64,000 nt of DNA, taken from contig NZ_AZEG01000010.1 of the NCBI RefSeq assembly GCF_001434935.1, forward strand, positions 1-64,000. The letters are read 5' to 3'. Positions 8,123 through 17,367 of this stretch are shown here, piece after piece; the first letter of the stretch is position 1, and every line of letters starts with the position of its first letter. The position numbers and the translations under genes were made by a program. The notes under the pieces are model-generated. The model worked only from the letters and a program-made list of their open reading frames with translations. It did not search any database and was not told the origin of the DNA. The DNA comes from Liquorilactobacillus uvarum DSM 19971. Lineage in GTDB: Bacteria; Bacillota; Bacilli; Lactobacillales; Lactobacillaceae.

Positions 8123-9724
8123 ATGAATAATTTAGAAAATAATAGACATTATATCAGCTGGCCGGTGTTGGCTTTGATGGCATTTGTTACAGTTATTGGT
8201 TTTGATGATATAATCTATAATTTCAAAAACCAAGGCATGGGAGTCATTACTTCATGGATTTTAATGCTTTTTTTGTATGTAATCCCATATTCGTTAATGG
8301 TCGGGCAATTAGGATCGATTTTTAATAAAGAAGGCGGTGGTCTGAGTTCCTGGATCAGAGGAACAAATGGCGAGTTTCTTGGTTATTTTACTGCTTGGAC
8401 TTACTGGGCTGCATCAATTCCGTATGTTGTAGATACTGCTAATTCAGTGGTTATTGGTCTTGGCTGGGCGATCAAAGGGAGTGGTAAATTTCAAGACACG
8501 ATGTCGAATGGTCAATTTGCACTGTGGACCCTCTTGGTATTCGTTGTTTTCATTACGATCCAATCACGGTTTAAACGCTCATTGGAATTATTGAGTTCGA
8601 TTGGTGGAATTGCAATGTTCGGGATGACAGTATTATTTGTCATCATGGCATTTGCATCTTTGAAGATGGGTGGTCACATTGCGACACAGCCTATGAATCT
8701 TAGCGCTATTATTCCAAAGTTTGATTTGAAGTATTTAACGACATTGGGTTTGCTGATTTATGCCGTCAATGGATGTGAATTGATTGCCCCATTCGTAACT
8801 AAAATGAAGAATCCGCGTCATGAGTTTCCAAAATCAATGTTGATGCTGGTTGTGATGACCGCTTTTCTGACGATTTTTGGTTCTTTTTCTTTAGGGATCT
8901 TTTTTGATGCGCATCATTTGCCGAATGATTTGAAAATGAATGGGTCTTATTATGCTTTTCAAGCTCTTGGTCAGCAATACCATGTCGGAAATTTATTTAT
9001 GTATTTATTCGCATGGACCGAAGTCACCTATCTTGCGGCTCTTTTGGCCGTTTTGTTGGATGCTATGACGAGAATGCTTATTTCGGATACAGGCAAAAAA
9101 TACATGCCACTTTTTTTACGGAAGACGAATCAGGCCGGTCTGCCGATTAATGGTTACTTGCTGACTTGCTTATTATCAGGATTTATTCTTTTCTTAGGTA
9201 TTTTTTTACCGGAGATGAATGACGTCTTTAACTGGTTGCTTAATTTGAATGGAATTATCTCCCCAGGAGTTACGTGCTGGATTTTTTATGCATTTATGCG
9301 TGTCCGTAAGAATCCTGAAGAATATCCATCTGAGTATGTGTTTATTAAGAATGATAAGCTGGCATGGTGGGCCGGCTTTTGGGCGTTAGCTATTACCATA
9401 GTTGCGACTGTTTTCGGAATTGCTCCGCAAGATGTTGCAGAATTTAGTGCTATATGGTGGCACGAATTGATTATCAACATTGTTGCAATTATTGTTTTGG
9501 TTGGATCAGGTGCAATTTTACCGTTGATAACGAAACGTGAAAAAAAATACGGATCAGCTTTCAGCAAAGTACAGTGTTTTGCAATGATTTTATTTACTAT
9601 CACAGCGCTAGTTTTGAGCGTTATCGTTGGTAGTACAAAACTGGCTGAACGCAATTTGGTTGTAGCAGGTGTTGTTGCTTGCGGAGTCATTGCCGTTTGG
9701 CTGGTCGGTAGAAGAAAGCCTTAG
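8123..9724 (+). CDS. APC-superfamily amino acid permease
   Basis: A 533-residue membrane protein with about 12-14 hydrophobic segments. The first helix, WPVLALMAFVTVIGFDDI, and the following GQLGSIFNKEGGGLSSWI are typical of the amino acid/polyamine/organocation superfamily. Length is at the long end, as in glutamate/GABA antiporter-like members. The substrate cannot be read from sequence. The start at ATG 8123 has AGAAAGAGAAA upstream. It stands alone, flanked by the DUF2075 gene and a cell-wall enzyme, with no decarboxylase beside it. Confidence 0.88.
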   Translation: MNNLENNRHYISWPVLALMAFVTVIGFDDIIYNFKNQGMGVITSWILMLFLYVIPYSLMVGQLGSIFNKEGGGLSSWIRGTNGEFLGYFTAWTYWAASIPYVVDTANSVVIGLGWAIKGSGKFQDTMSNGQFALWTLLVFVVFITIQSRFKRSLELLSSIGGIAMFGMTVLFVIMAFASLKMGGHIATQPMNLSAIIPKFDLKYLTTLGLLIYAVNGCELIAPFVTKMKNPRHEFPKSMLMLVVMTAFLTIFGSFSLGIFFDAHHLPNDLKMNGSYYAFQALGQQYHVGNLFMYLFAWTEVTYLAALLAVLLDAMTRMLISDTGKKYMPLFLRKTNQAGLPINGYLLTCLLSGFILFLGIFLPEMNDVFNWLLNLNGIISPGVTCWIFYAFMRVRKNPEEYPSEYVFIKNDKLAWWAGFWALAITIVATVFGIAPQDVAEFSAIWWHELIINIVAIIVLVGSGAILPLITKREKKYGSAFSKVQCFAMILFTITALVLSVIVGSTKLAERNLVVAGVVACGVIAVWLVGRRKP

Positions 9725-9768
9725 GGAAAGTAGATAATTTAGATATTACTAAATTCATTGCAACTGCC

Positions 9769-9796
9769 TTGACTTCCTTTTCAGTGAAGTTATGAT
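9769..9796 (+). promoter_or_regulatory. sigma-A promoter for the L,D-transpeptidase gene
   Basis: TTGACT (9769-9774) and TATGAT (9791-9796) are separated by 16 bases. The start codon lies about 100 bases downstream, leaving a leader that contains a short hairpin (ACCAC near 9837 with GTGGT near 9848). Confidence 0.6.
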
Positions 9797-9895
9797 TGAG
9801 TTAAAAGACGGGAGTATGCAGCAGCTAATAATTTTACCACTAAGTCTGTGGTGACTGAGCGGCAGCCTACTGCAAAACTGGGGAGCGAGTGAGAG

Positions 9896-10513
9896 ATGGG
9901 ATTCAATAATAAATTTTTGCGGCTGATTTTGGGAATTATTATTGCAGCCTTACTTATGTTTTTTGTTGCAAAAAATCTACAGCATGTTAAACAGTCCCAT
10001 AATGAGACTGCACGGGCGACAAGTATTAAGAAGAGCAAAGCAGCAGCTAAAAAAACAACAAAACAAAAGACGATTGATTGGCGTGCCCCATCGATGAAAA
10101 AAGCATATCCGAGTATATCTGAGCACCCTAATTTATGGATACACGTTTCAATTAAGAAACAGCGCGTTTATCTGATGGATGAGAGCAAAAAGCTTTATAC
10201 GATGTATGCTTCGACAGGTAAACCAGGAAAAACTGCCACACCTAAGGGAGTTTATCATATTCAAGGCGAGCGCGGTACTTATTTCTATAGTCAGTCAGAG
10301 GAGGAGGGAGCTCACTACTGGGTTTCATGGAAGAATCATGGTGAGTTCTTGTTTCATTCAACTCCAACGGATGCCAATGGCAATTATATTAAGTCAGTTG
10401 CTGCTGATTTAGGTAAAAAACCATCATCACATGGATGTGTTCACTTAACTGTGGCTGATTCCAAATGGATGTACGAGAATATTCCGTTTGGAACAAAAGT
10501 AGTTATTGAGTAA
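9896..10513 (+). CDS. L,D-transpeptidase (YkuD domain), membrane-anchored
   Basis: A 205-residue protein with one N-terminal membrane segment (about residues 8-27), a lysine/alanine-rich linker (residues 40-62) and a C-terminal YkuD catalytic domain. The catalytic block is SSHGCVHLT with the nucleophile Cys near residue 181, and the upstream family segment HSTPTDANG is present. Such enzymes form 3-3 crosslinks or attach proteins to peptidoglycan outside the membrane; which applies here is not visible. GGGGAGCGAG lies before ATG 9896. The gene has its own promoter and terminator, so it is monocistronic. Confidence 0.94.
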   Translation: MGFNNKFLRLILGIIIAALLMFFVAKNLQHVKQSHNETARATSIKKSKAAAKKTTKQKTIDWRAPSMKKAYPSISEHPNLWIHVSIKKQRVYLMDESKKLYTMYASTGKPGKTATPKGVYHIQGERGTYFYSQSEEEGAHYWVSWKNHGEFLFHSTPTDANGNYIKSVAADLGKKPSSHGCVHLTVADSKWMYENIPFGTKVVIE

Positions 10514-10542
10514 TTTATTGGTAAATAATAGATTTATTTAAG

Positions 10543-10590
10543 AAAATCCGAATTATTGATTATTATTAACCAATAATTCGGATTTTTTGT
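10543..10590. terminator. bidirectional rho-independent terminator
   Basis: Arms 10543-10558 and 10571-10586 are perfectly complementary around a 12-base loop. The hairpin is followed by T's on the plus strand and, because the left arm begins with A's, also suits the convergent DoxX gene on the minus strand. Confidence 0.9.
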
Positions 10591-10605
10591 GTATGTTTTT
10601 TTGAG

Positions 10606-11106
10606 TTATCTATTTTCAACTGTTCTTTTCAAAAAAGGAATTTTTTTGCGTAAAAATGGGATGATAAAGTAGTCGAGGCCAAATTTAGAGGCGTTGAATC
10701 CGGCAATAAGGACAATAAATTCTAAAAAGATGTACTGTGGATTCACTGAAATAGTACCTGCAAGAAGGTAGCTGAAGTTCATCAATAAGGCAAAAAACAC
10801 GGCGGTTGTCGCAAAAGCACCTAAAATCAAACCAAGTCCAATAAGAATTTCACCCCAAACAACAAGAAAGTCAAATAAACTTATGTTTGGCATGACAAAA
10901 TTTTTTAAAATTTCTGTATACCATCCATATACAGGCTGACCATCAGGACCTGCCACCGGATTCTTAATTCCATTTTCAACAAATTTTTGAGCTGAAAAAC
11001 CATTCAGTTTTTCAATCCCGGATGTCAGCCACAGGTAACCGAGATATATACGAATAATTGTTGTTACTACGCGTCCACTAAGTGATTGGCGCAACCATTT
11101 GATCAT
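10606..11106 (-). CDS. DoxX family membrane protein
   Basis: A 166-residue protein with four predicted membrane segments. YLGYLWLTSGIEKLNGF near the N-terminus and FLVVWGEILIGLGLILGAFA in the middle match the DoxX/SURF4-like family, whose members are linked to thiosulfate oxidation or redox homeostasis in other bacteria. The role here is unknown. I start it at 11106 because the minus strand has GGGGGTGGA just upstream; an in-frame ATG at 11124 would add six residues. It converges on the L,D-transpeptidase gene across a shared terminator. Confidence 0.88.
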   Translation of the reverse strand: MIKWLRQSLSGRVVTTIIRIYLGYLWLTSGIEKLNGFSAQKFVENGIKNPVAGPDGQPVYGWYTEILKNFVMPNISLFDFLVVWGEILIGLGLILGAFATTAVFFALLMNFSYLLAGTISVNPQYIFLEFIVLIAGFNASKFGLDYFIIPFLRKKIPFLKRTVENR

Positions 11107-11255
11107 GAAATCCACCCCCAACATTAATATTTTTTATGCAACCGCTTGCATATGGCTATTCTAAATATTAAATTAACAAAGGGCAATTTTTTTGCTCAAC
11201 AAATTACAAAGCTCAAAAGGACAAACGATGACCGAGTGAAAATTTTTAGCGTAGC

Positions 11256-11300
11256 AAAAAAGCCAGTTAGGAAGTGTATGCTAAATTTCTAACTGGCTTT
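11256..11300. terminator. terminator downstream of the DegV gene
   Basis: Arms near 11258-11270 and 11289-11300 (AAAGCCAGTTAG and CTAACTGGCTTT) form a strong stem. On the minus strand the stem is followed by a T-run, placing it after the DegV gene, which stops at 11358. Confidence 0.85.
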
Positions 11301-11357
11301 GTATTTTATTTTGAAGCAGAACTTCAAATTTTTGCTATCAAATGCTATCTAAAAAAG

Positions 11358-12221
11358 TTATGCTTCTTGTGGTTCTGGCTTTTCAGAAAGAGTTATTATT
11401 CCAACAGCATTCAATCCTGTATGCGTCATGATGATTGGGCTTGTTAGACGTTTCAGATAATTAACATGATCATCGGTCGGAAGAATAATATTCTTCAAGC
11501 GTTCAAGAAAATCTTGGTCAACACCAACATGTGAGAGAGATAAATCAAGAATCTTGTTATCCTGATGAGCTTCCGCAATCTGTTGACAGAATTTTAAAAA
11601 TGCTTTGCGGCTTCGTCCTTTGGAAACAACATCAAGGCTTTTATTGTTAAGTTGAACAACAACTTTAAGATTAATCAGCTTAGTTACTGCTCCAGCAAAA
11701 CGACTGATTCTTCCACCTTTGACGAGACAATCTAAATTATCAATTAGGACATTGATACGAGTTCTTTTATAGATATCTGAACAATGCTGCTTGATTTCAG
11801 CAATTGTTTTACCATCTGCAATGTCTTCGGCAGCAGCAAGAACTTGGAATGCTAAACCGCGATCGGTTGATTTGCTATTAATGACAGTAACTTTTGCGGA
11901 TGACATTCCAGCAGCCGTTTGGGCAGTGTTGAATGTCCCGCTAAGCACGTCGGAAATAGTGATGGCAAGGACCTCGCTACCGTCTGCACCCAAATTATCA
12001 TAGATTTCAACAAATTTTCCTAACGGTGGTTGGCTAGTTTTAGGGTATTTGCCAGCACGCAGATTTTCAATCAACTCTTCACGAGTGATATTTTCGCCAT
12101 CGACATAACTTTTGCCTTCAATTTCAACAGACAATGGGACAATGTGAATATTATATTTTTTTACTTCATCAGGTGTAAGCTGTACAGATGAATCTGTCAC
12201 AATTTTGATTGATGTTGTCAT
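11358..12221 (-). CDS. DegV family (FakB-like) fatty acid-binding protein
   Basis: A 287-residue cytoplasmic DegV protein. It begins IKIVTDSSVQLTPDEV, has VPLSVEIEGKSYVDG near residue 30, TSQPPLGKF near residue 60 and a GGRISR block near residue 168, in family order. DegV proteins bind fatty acids, and FakB members present them to the kinase FakA, so a part in exogenous fatty acid uptake is likely. No fakA is visible nearby. Translation starts at ATG 12221 after AAGGAGCCC on the minus strand. It has its own promoter and terminator. Confidence 0.93.
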   Translation of the reverse strand: MTTSIKIVTDSSVQLTPDEVKKYNIHIVPLSVEIEGKSYVDGENITREELIENLRAGKYPKTSQPPLGKFVEIYDNLGADGSEVLAITISDVLSGTFNTAQTAAGMSSAKVTVINSKSTDRGLAFQVLAAAEDIADGKTIAEIKQHCSDIYKRTRINVLIDNLDCLVKGGRISRFAGAVTKLINLKVVVQLNNKSLDVVSKGRSRKAFLKFCQQIAEAHQDNKILDLSLSHVGVDQDFLERLKNIILPTDDHVNYLKRLTSPIIMTHTGLNAVGIITLSEKPEPQEA

Positions 12222-12276
12222 ATTTAATGGGCTCCTTACTTGTTTCTAACGATATAAAAAATCATTTTCATACATC

Positions 12277-12304
12277 ATTATACACCACATAGTTTAACAA
12301 TCAA
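12277..12304 (-). promoter_or_regulatory. sigma-A promoter for the DegV gene
   Basis: On the minus strand, TTGATT (12304-12299) and a perfect TATAAT (12282-12277) are separated by 16 bases, about 55 bases upstream of ATG 12221. The rest of the 12222-12414 gap shows no gene and no clear terminator for menC. Confidence 0.7.
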
Positions 12305-12414
12305 TCATACATAAAACATAAGTCTAGGTATTGTATGATTACACTACCATAATTATACCAGAAACCTCTTTCAATATTCAAAAATAAAAGAATAAGTTTC
12401 AGACAAAAAAATTT

Positions 12415-13545
12415 TTAAGGCGTGTCCTTTAGGATGTTGGGCTGCTTTAATAAACGTTTCTGAATATTTTTTTTCAGAGTTACCCCGATCCCGTTATCCG
12501 TTGGGATAGTTAATTTTCCATTTTTTAAACTAAACTGTTCTTCAATGATGTCTTTCTGATAGTAACGGTCTGATGCAGAGATGTCACCAGGAAAAGGCAG
12601 AGATTCAAGACTGGCAAGAGCAAGATTAGTAGCACGTCCGATACCGCCTTCTAACATCCCACCGCACCATACGAGCAGACCGTGGTTGTTGCAGAAACGG
12701 ATAATCTGGAGTGCGTTGGCAAGACCTCCAACGCGAGAAAGCTTCAGATTGATAGCTTGGGCACTTCTAAGCTGGTAAGCGGTCCGTACATCATCTAAGG
12801 AAAAAATGTTTTCATCAAGGCAGATGGGAACATGTATCTGTTTTTGTAGTTCAGCATGTGCGGTAAAATCTGTTGCGTCAAGCGGTTGCTCTATCATAGC
12901 TAGCTTGATTTTTTCAAGTTTTTTGAGTTGAGCTGTGTTTTTTAGTGTGAAGCTTGAATTTGCGTCAAGTATAAATTGTATTTTAGGAAAGAGAGGGCGA
13001 ACGCGGCTAAAGGCTTCTATTTCTGTCGTGCTTGTAATTTTAAGTTTAATTCGCTGGTAGCCTTTTTCAACTGCTGCAGTAATTTCTGATATCATTTTTG
13101 AAGCATTACTTTGTGCACCGATACTGATTCCCACTAGGATACTTTGTCTGCAGCTTAATTGTGAATGCTCAGATAGAAGCCGTGACAAATTTTTTTGCGC
13201 ATGTTTAGCAAACAAATCCCAGACAGCTGTCTCAAGAGCAGCTTTGGCCATTTGATTTCCCTGAACCACTGTGAAAAGCTTGGAAACATCTTCTGGACAG
13301 TTTAATTCTTGACCTTCTAATAAGGGAAGCAAGTACCGGCAAATGACGAGACGAGCAGTTTCTTGCGTCTCAGGAGTGTAAGTAGGCTGTGCAAAAGCTT
13401 CAAGTTCGCCATAACCCCATTGCTCATCATCTGAACTCAGGGCAATCAGCGTAATTGGGCGAAAGTGGGTTGTCCCATGTGCCGTACGAAAAGGTTTTTT
13501 AAGTTTTAAATCATAGGGAAGCAGTTTTGCGTGAGTAATTTTCAT
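12415..13545 (-). CDS. menC: o-succinylbenzoate synthase
   Basis: A 376-residue enolase-superfamily enzyme that dehydrates SHCHC to o-succinylbenzoate in menaquinone synthesis. The catalytic Lys motif RIKLKIT is near residue 165. Metal ligands lie in FILDANSSF (Asp), AMIEQPLD (Glu) and ICLDENIFS (Asp), and a second Lys is in INLKLSRVGG. Length is normal. Its ATG overlaps the menH stop by four bases, so the two are coupled. It is the last gene of menFDHC. Some MenC relatives act as N-acylamino acid racemases, but the men context makes OSBS the best call. Confidence 0.95.
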   Translation of the reverse strand: MKITHAKLLPYDLKLKKPFRTAHGTTHFRPITLIALSSDDEQWGYGELEAFAQPTYTPETQETARLVICRYLLPLLEGQELNCPEDVSKLFTVVQGNQMAKAALETAVWDLFAKHAQKNLSRLLSEHSQLSCRQSILVGISIGAQSNASKMISEITAAVEKGYQRIKLKITSTTEIEAFSRVRPLFPKIQFILDANSSFTLKNTAQLKKLEKIKLAMIEQPLDATDFTAHAELQKQIHVPICLDENIFSLDDVRTAYQLRSAQAINLKLSRVGGLANALQIIRFCNNHGLLVWCGGMLEGGIGRATNLALASLESLPFPGDISASDRYYQKDIIEEQFSLKNGKLTIPTDNGIGVTLKKNIQKRLLKQPNILKDTP

Positions 13546-14354
13546 TTATAGTGCTCCTCTTGCTTGATAATCTTGGCTGTCATGAACGGCTGCTCCAGAT
13601 GTGTATTGTGTCCGGCAGCGCGAACAATATGACGCTGCCCACATGGCAGTATCTTTTCCATTTGAGCTGTCAGCTTGGTATATTTTGAGTCAAGTGCTCC
13701 TGCCAGCAAGGTTACAGGTAAATCTAGCTCATGCAATTGCGGCCAATAATTCGGCATTGTTCCAGTTCCCATTCCAAGTAGACTATTGGCAAGACAGATA
13801 CTATCTTGCCCCATACGTTGCTGGTGAATGAATTTTTGTCGGTTTAAAGATAGTCTTTTTTGAGAAGCAAAGAGTTTAAGATTTTCCCAAGCCGAAACGA
13901 ATTCAAATAAGTTACCTTGTTTCAAGGTTTTCGCCAGTTGCTGGTCATGTTGACGACGGTTTAAACGTTCAACTGAAGATGTAATGCCAGCGGTGCTGCT
14001 TTCTAAGACGAGCCGTTTTACGAGTTTAGGATGTTTCAATGTTAGTCCAAGTGCTAGACGACCTCCCATTGAATATCCCCAGAGATTGATCGGCGGGTTC
14101 ATTCGTTGTTTTATTAGACCGGCTAGATCATCTATTTGGCGATCAATATAATAGCGTGTATAAGGAGCGCTTGTTCGGCTTTTACCATGTCCAAGGAGAT
14201 CTGGGAGCAAAATTGTTCCATTCAAATATGGAATAACGGCATCAAAATCATGATGGCTGCCCATAAAACCGTGGAGTAAAAGCCATTGTGATGGCTGTTT
14301 ATTATTAGTTACAGTTTCAAAATAATATTTTTCGCGGTCAAGAATAATTTCCAT
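13542..14354 (-). CDS. menH: SHCHC synthase, alpha/beta hydrolase
   Basis: A 270-residue alpha/beta-hydrolase that removes pyruvate from SEPHCHC, giving 2-succinyl-6-hydroxy-2,4-cyclohexadiene-1-carboxylate. LLLHGFMGSHHDF forms the oxyanion region near residue 26, the nucleophile Ser is in NLWGYSMGGRLAL near residue 95, the acid is in LAGALDSKY and the His in AAGHNTHLEQP. Its start lies three bases after the menD stop and its stop overlaps menC, so it sits tightly inside the men operon. Confidence 0.94.
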   Translation of the reverse strand: MEIILDREKYYFETVTNNKQPSQWLLLHGFMGSHHDFDAVIPYLNGTILLPDLLGHGKSRTSAPYTRYYIDRQIDDLAGLIKQRMNPPINLWGYSMGGRLALGLTLKHPKLVKRLVLESSTAGITSSVERLNRRQHDQQLAKTLKQGNLFEFVSAWENLKLFASQKRLSLNRQKFIHQQRMGQDSICLANSLLGMGTGTMPNYWPQLHELDLPVTLLAGALDSKYTKLTAQMEKILPCGQRHIVRAAGHNTHLEQPFMTAKIIKQEEHYK

Positions 14355-14357
14355 TAG

Positions 14358-16061
14358 TTAGAACTCCTTAGATAACTGTTGCGCGATCATTTGAAGTATA
14401 GCTTGGTGTGCTCTGACATTAGTAGTTCGATTAGTTGGAACTTCAATGATCTCCAATCCGTGCAGAGGCTGCTGTAGAATATCTGCAAAGGCAACGATAC
14501 TGTCAGCTTTGATATATCTGGCGTGATAAAGTTGGGCTACTTGCTTTATCTCTAGGTCCTGCGGTGTGCCGAAGATAGTTTCAAAATCAATACTGCTGGC
14601 TTGAGGAAGAAATGAAAAAATTCCGCCGCCATTATTGTTGATGACGATAATCCGCAGTTGCAGATGGTAGCGTTCGGCCATCATTAGTCCATTCATATCG
14701 TGAAAAAAAGCTAAATCACCAATCAGCAAGAGGTTGTTTTTGAATTGACTGCTCATCCCTAGGGCACTTGAAATGATTCCATCTATCCCATTTGCACCAC
14801 GGTTACAGTATAAGTAACGAAATTTTTTTTGAGGAAGAAAATAGCTGTCAATATCGCGAATCGGCATGGAATTGCTAATAAACAAATGTGTCTCAATTGG
14901 AAGCAGGTGTTCCAGCAGTCGAGGTATTAATGGTTCATCTAGCTGATTTTTTGAATTTAGGCTTGCCAGCCCTTTTTTGATTTCTTTTTGAAGCTGACTC
15001 CACTTGTTAAGCCAACCTCTTCTTGGCGCAGGACAAGGACAACTCTCGAAAAAACAGTCAGCTGAGAGTGGTAAGACATTTGTTAATGTTTCAGTATAGT
15101 CATTTAATTCGTAGTTAGGATCAAGATAGTAGTTTGGAACATTAAGCTGTTTCATCCAAGCACCAAGATTAGCTGAAACAAAAGTCCCACCGCCACGAAT
15201 TATCACATCAGGTTTGAGGTCATTCAATAAGGGAAGCTGTGTTTTGAGCAGAATATCATATGCTGAGATAATATTTTTTGAATCAATGCCGCGCAATTGG
15301 CTTAAGGGGTCTGCCAAAATAGGCCAGCCTGCATTTTCGGCCCAACGCAGCAGCGCATTATGGTTTGTTTGATCTTCATTGGGCCCCATAATGATAAGAC
15401 CGCGCTTATCAAAGAATGCAGCAGATAGATCGGCGAGATCGGTAGCTGCAAGGCTTGTTTTTATTTTAGAACGTGTCAGCTTTTTAGATTTTTTCATAAA
15501 TGACAAGGGTAATTGTGGCATTAGTGGTTTTCGCAATGGCAAATTTAAATGAACAGGCCCAAAAGGGTGGCTGGTAGCATGTATGACACATCTTTGAACA
15601 ACAAAACTGGTATATTGACATTCATCGAAATTATCTGAAGCAAGGGGCAGCTGATAGAACTTTTTGACTTGGTGACCGTAAAAACAATTCTGGTCTAAGG
15701 CTTGGGGGGCACCTATTCTAGTTAGCTCTGGTGGGCGATCCGTTGTCAGAATAATTAAAGGAATATGTGAAGAAAAAGCCTCGCAAACGGCTGGATAAAA
15801 GTTGGCAGCTGCAGTACCAGAGGTGCATAGCAGTAAAACAGGCTTGGAAGTTGTTTTTGAGATTCCTAATGCAAAAAAAGCTGCGGAACGTTCATCGACA
15901 TCAACGTACAAATTGATTTTATTTTCTCGGGCCAGTTGAGCTAAGCCTAGAGCTATCGGTGTTGAACGTGAACCAGGTGCAAGGATGGCATCACGGACAC
16001 CTTGAGTTAAAAGGGCATTTAAAATGTTTGTTACTTGATTAGTTAATGTCTGTGTGTTCAT
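14358..16061 (-). CDS. menD: SEPHCHC synthase
   Basis: A 567-residue thiamine diphosphate enzyme that joins isochorismate and 2-oxoglutarate. The N-terminal pyrimidine-binding domain holds APGSRSTPIALGLA and VDVDERSAAFFALG with the catalytic Glu near residue 57, followed by LCTSGTAAANFYPAV. The C-terminal domain has the cofactor motif GDLAFFHDMNGLM and NNNGGGIFSFLPQ. Length matches MenD. Its start lies 23 bases inside the end of menF, so translation is coupled to menF. Confidence 0.97.
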   Translation of the reverse strand: MNTQTLTNQVTNILNALLTQGVRDAILAPGSRSTPIALGLAQLARENKINLYVDVDERSAAFFALGISKTTSKPVLLLCTSGTAAANFYPAVCEAFSSHIPLIILTTDRPPELTRIGAPQALDQNCFYGHQVKKFYQLPLASDNFDECQYTSFVVQRCVIHATSHPFGPVHLNLPLRKPLMPQLPLSFMKKSKKLTRSKIKTSLAATDLADLSAAFFDKRGLIIMGPNEDQTNHNALLRWAENAGWPILADPLSQLRGIDSKNIISAYDILLKTQLPLLNDLKPDVIIRGGGTFVSANLGAWMKQLNVPNYYLDPNYELNDYTETLTNVLPLSADCFFESCPCPAPRRGWLNKWSQLQKEIKKGLASLNSKNQLDEPLIPRLLEHLLPIETHLFISNSMPIRDIDSYFLPQKKFRYLYCNRGANGIDGIISSALGMSSQFKNNLLLIGDLAFFHDMNGLMMAERYHLQLRIIVINNNGGGIFSFLPQASSIDFETIFGTPQDLEIKQVAQLYHARYIKADSIVAFADILQQPLHGLEIIEVPTNRTTNVRAHQAILQMIAQQLSKEF

Positions 16062-17367
16062 CAGTTTGATCTCCTAAAACATGTAGTAATGGTTGGAATT
16101 TCAATTGAGTTTCAGCAGCTTCATTTTGCGGCACAGATTCCGATACGATTCCGGCACCGGCAAAGAGATGAACTGAATTGGCCGTTAACAAAGCAGAACG
16201 AATTCCAACGGCTAGTTCACCGGTGTCATCAAATTGAAAGTAGCCTAGTGGACTGCCAAAAAGCCCACGCGTTCCAGGCTCAACCTGTGCTATTTGGCGG
16301 AGGGCCTTTTCTCGAGGTAACCCACCTAGTGCTGGTGTTGGATGCAGATCACGAAGAACCTGGAACAATTCAAAATTACCATTCGCCATGATTGGGGTAT
16401 AAAGGTGCTGAACATTTGTATTTTTCAGCAGTTGTGGACGTTTCGAATGTCTGACGGTTAAACCTTGTTTCCTGAGGATCTTTCCAATTGCTTCTAGTAC
16501 ATATTTTTGCTCCTGCAAGTTTTTGTGATCATTCAACAGCTGAGATCCTAAGCGATCATCTTCAGCGCGCGTTTGGCCGCGTTTGATGGTTCCTGCGACG
16601 GCAGCTGTTTGTATTTGCTGATTCTTGAATTTAGCAAATCTTTCGGGAGTTGAACTGATAAAAGAACCGCTAGCGGTTTTTAGCAAAATATGATAAGTCT
16701 GTGGCTGTGTCAAAGTCAGTTTTCGCCACACAGCAAGAGGGTTAACGGCATCACTAAAAGTTGCCTCAAGTGAACGAGCTAAGACAACCTTTTCTAACTG
16801 ATGTTGTTGTATCTTATCAGTGGTTGCGGCTACAGCATCTGTCCATTGATCTAATGCTGTGTTGTTTTTTGTGAATGGAACATGTTCTGCTAAGGTCAAC
16901 GAGTAATTTGGAGTGTTTTGCAGTTTTTGTGCGAAAAAGGAACTTTCTTTTTCAAGGGCTGCTGCATCAAAACTGCAAGTTATTAATTCAGTGCTGTTAC
17001 CAGACTTAATGACCGTATATTTAGGCAGAAAGAAGTATCCTTGCGCTAATTTGCCCCAAAAGGCGTTTTCCTTTTCAGCATTCGGGTCAAAGGCGAAACT
17101 GCCTACGAGAGCAAGACGGTTTTCTGATGTTTGCTTTATGTTGACCAAATTTTTTTTCAACAGGACTTGCCAATTTTTTAAAGCATTAAATTGGTCTTCA
17201 TCCTTAGCAAAGTAGTGTTCTGCAATCGCGCCATAGGCCAAACGAACTGTATTATTTGAGGGTGCCTGAAAGATAAAGGCCGTTTGCCATTTAGTCATTA
17301 AAGATAGCATTTTCTTTAATTTTATGTTGGGTAATTCAGTTTTTAAATAATAAATAAGCTGGTTCAT
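16039..17367 (-). CDS. menF: menaquinone-specific isochorismate synthase
   Basis: A 442-residue chorismate-utilizing enzyme that converts chorismate to isochorismate, the first committed step. The C-terminal chorismate-binding domain contains QLEKVVLARSLEA, FISSTPERFAKF, VAGTIKRG, HPTPALGGLPREKAL and FAGAGIVSES in family order. I start it at 17367, where AAGGAG lies seven bases upstream; a start at 17391 would lack a site. The men-linked position favours MenF over a siderophore or salicylate isochorismate synthase. It is the first gene of the minus-strand men operon. Confidence 0.95.
   Translation of the reverse strand: MNQLIYYLKTELPNIKLKKMLSLMTKWQTAFIFQAPSNNTVRLAYGAIAEHYFAKDEDQFNALKNWQVLLKKNLVNIKQTSENRLALVGSFAFDPNAEKENAFWGKLAQGYFFLPKYTVIKSGNSTELITCSFDAAALEKESSFFAQKLQNTPNYSLTLAEHVPFTKNNTALDQWTDAVAATTDKIQQHQLEKVVLARSLEATFSDAVNPLAVWRKLTLTQPQTYHILLKTASGSFISSTPERFAKFKNQQIQTAAVAGTIKRGQTRAEDDRLGSQLLNDHKNLQEQKYVLEAIGKILRKQGLTVRHSKRPQLLKNTNVQHLYTPIMANGNFELFQVLRDLHPTPALGGLPREKALRQIAQVEPGTRGLFGSPLGYFQFDDTGELAVGIRSALLTANSVHLFAGAGIVSESVPQNEAAETQLKFQPLLHVLGDQTDEHTDIN

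Noticed and set aside
9286-9690. Minus-strand frame of 134 codons inside the APC permease gene
   Set aside because: A shadow of a membrane protein gene on the other strand; no start signal and no recognisable domain.
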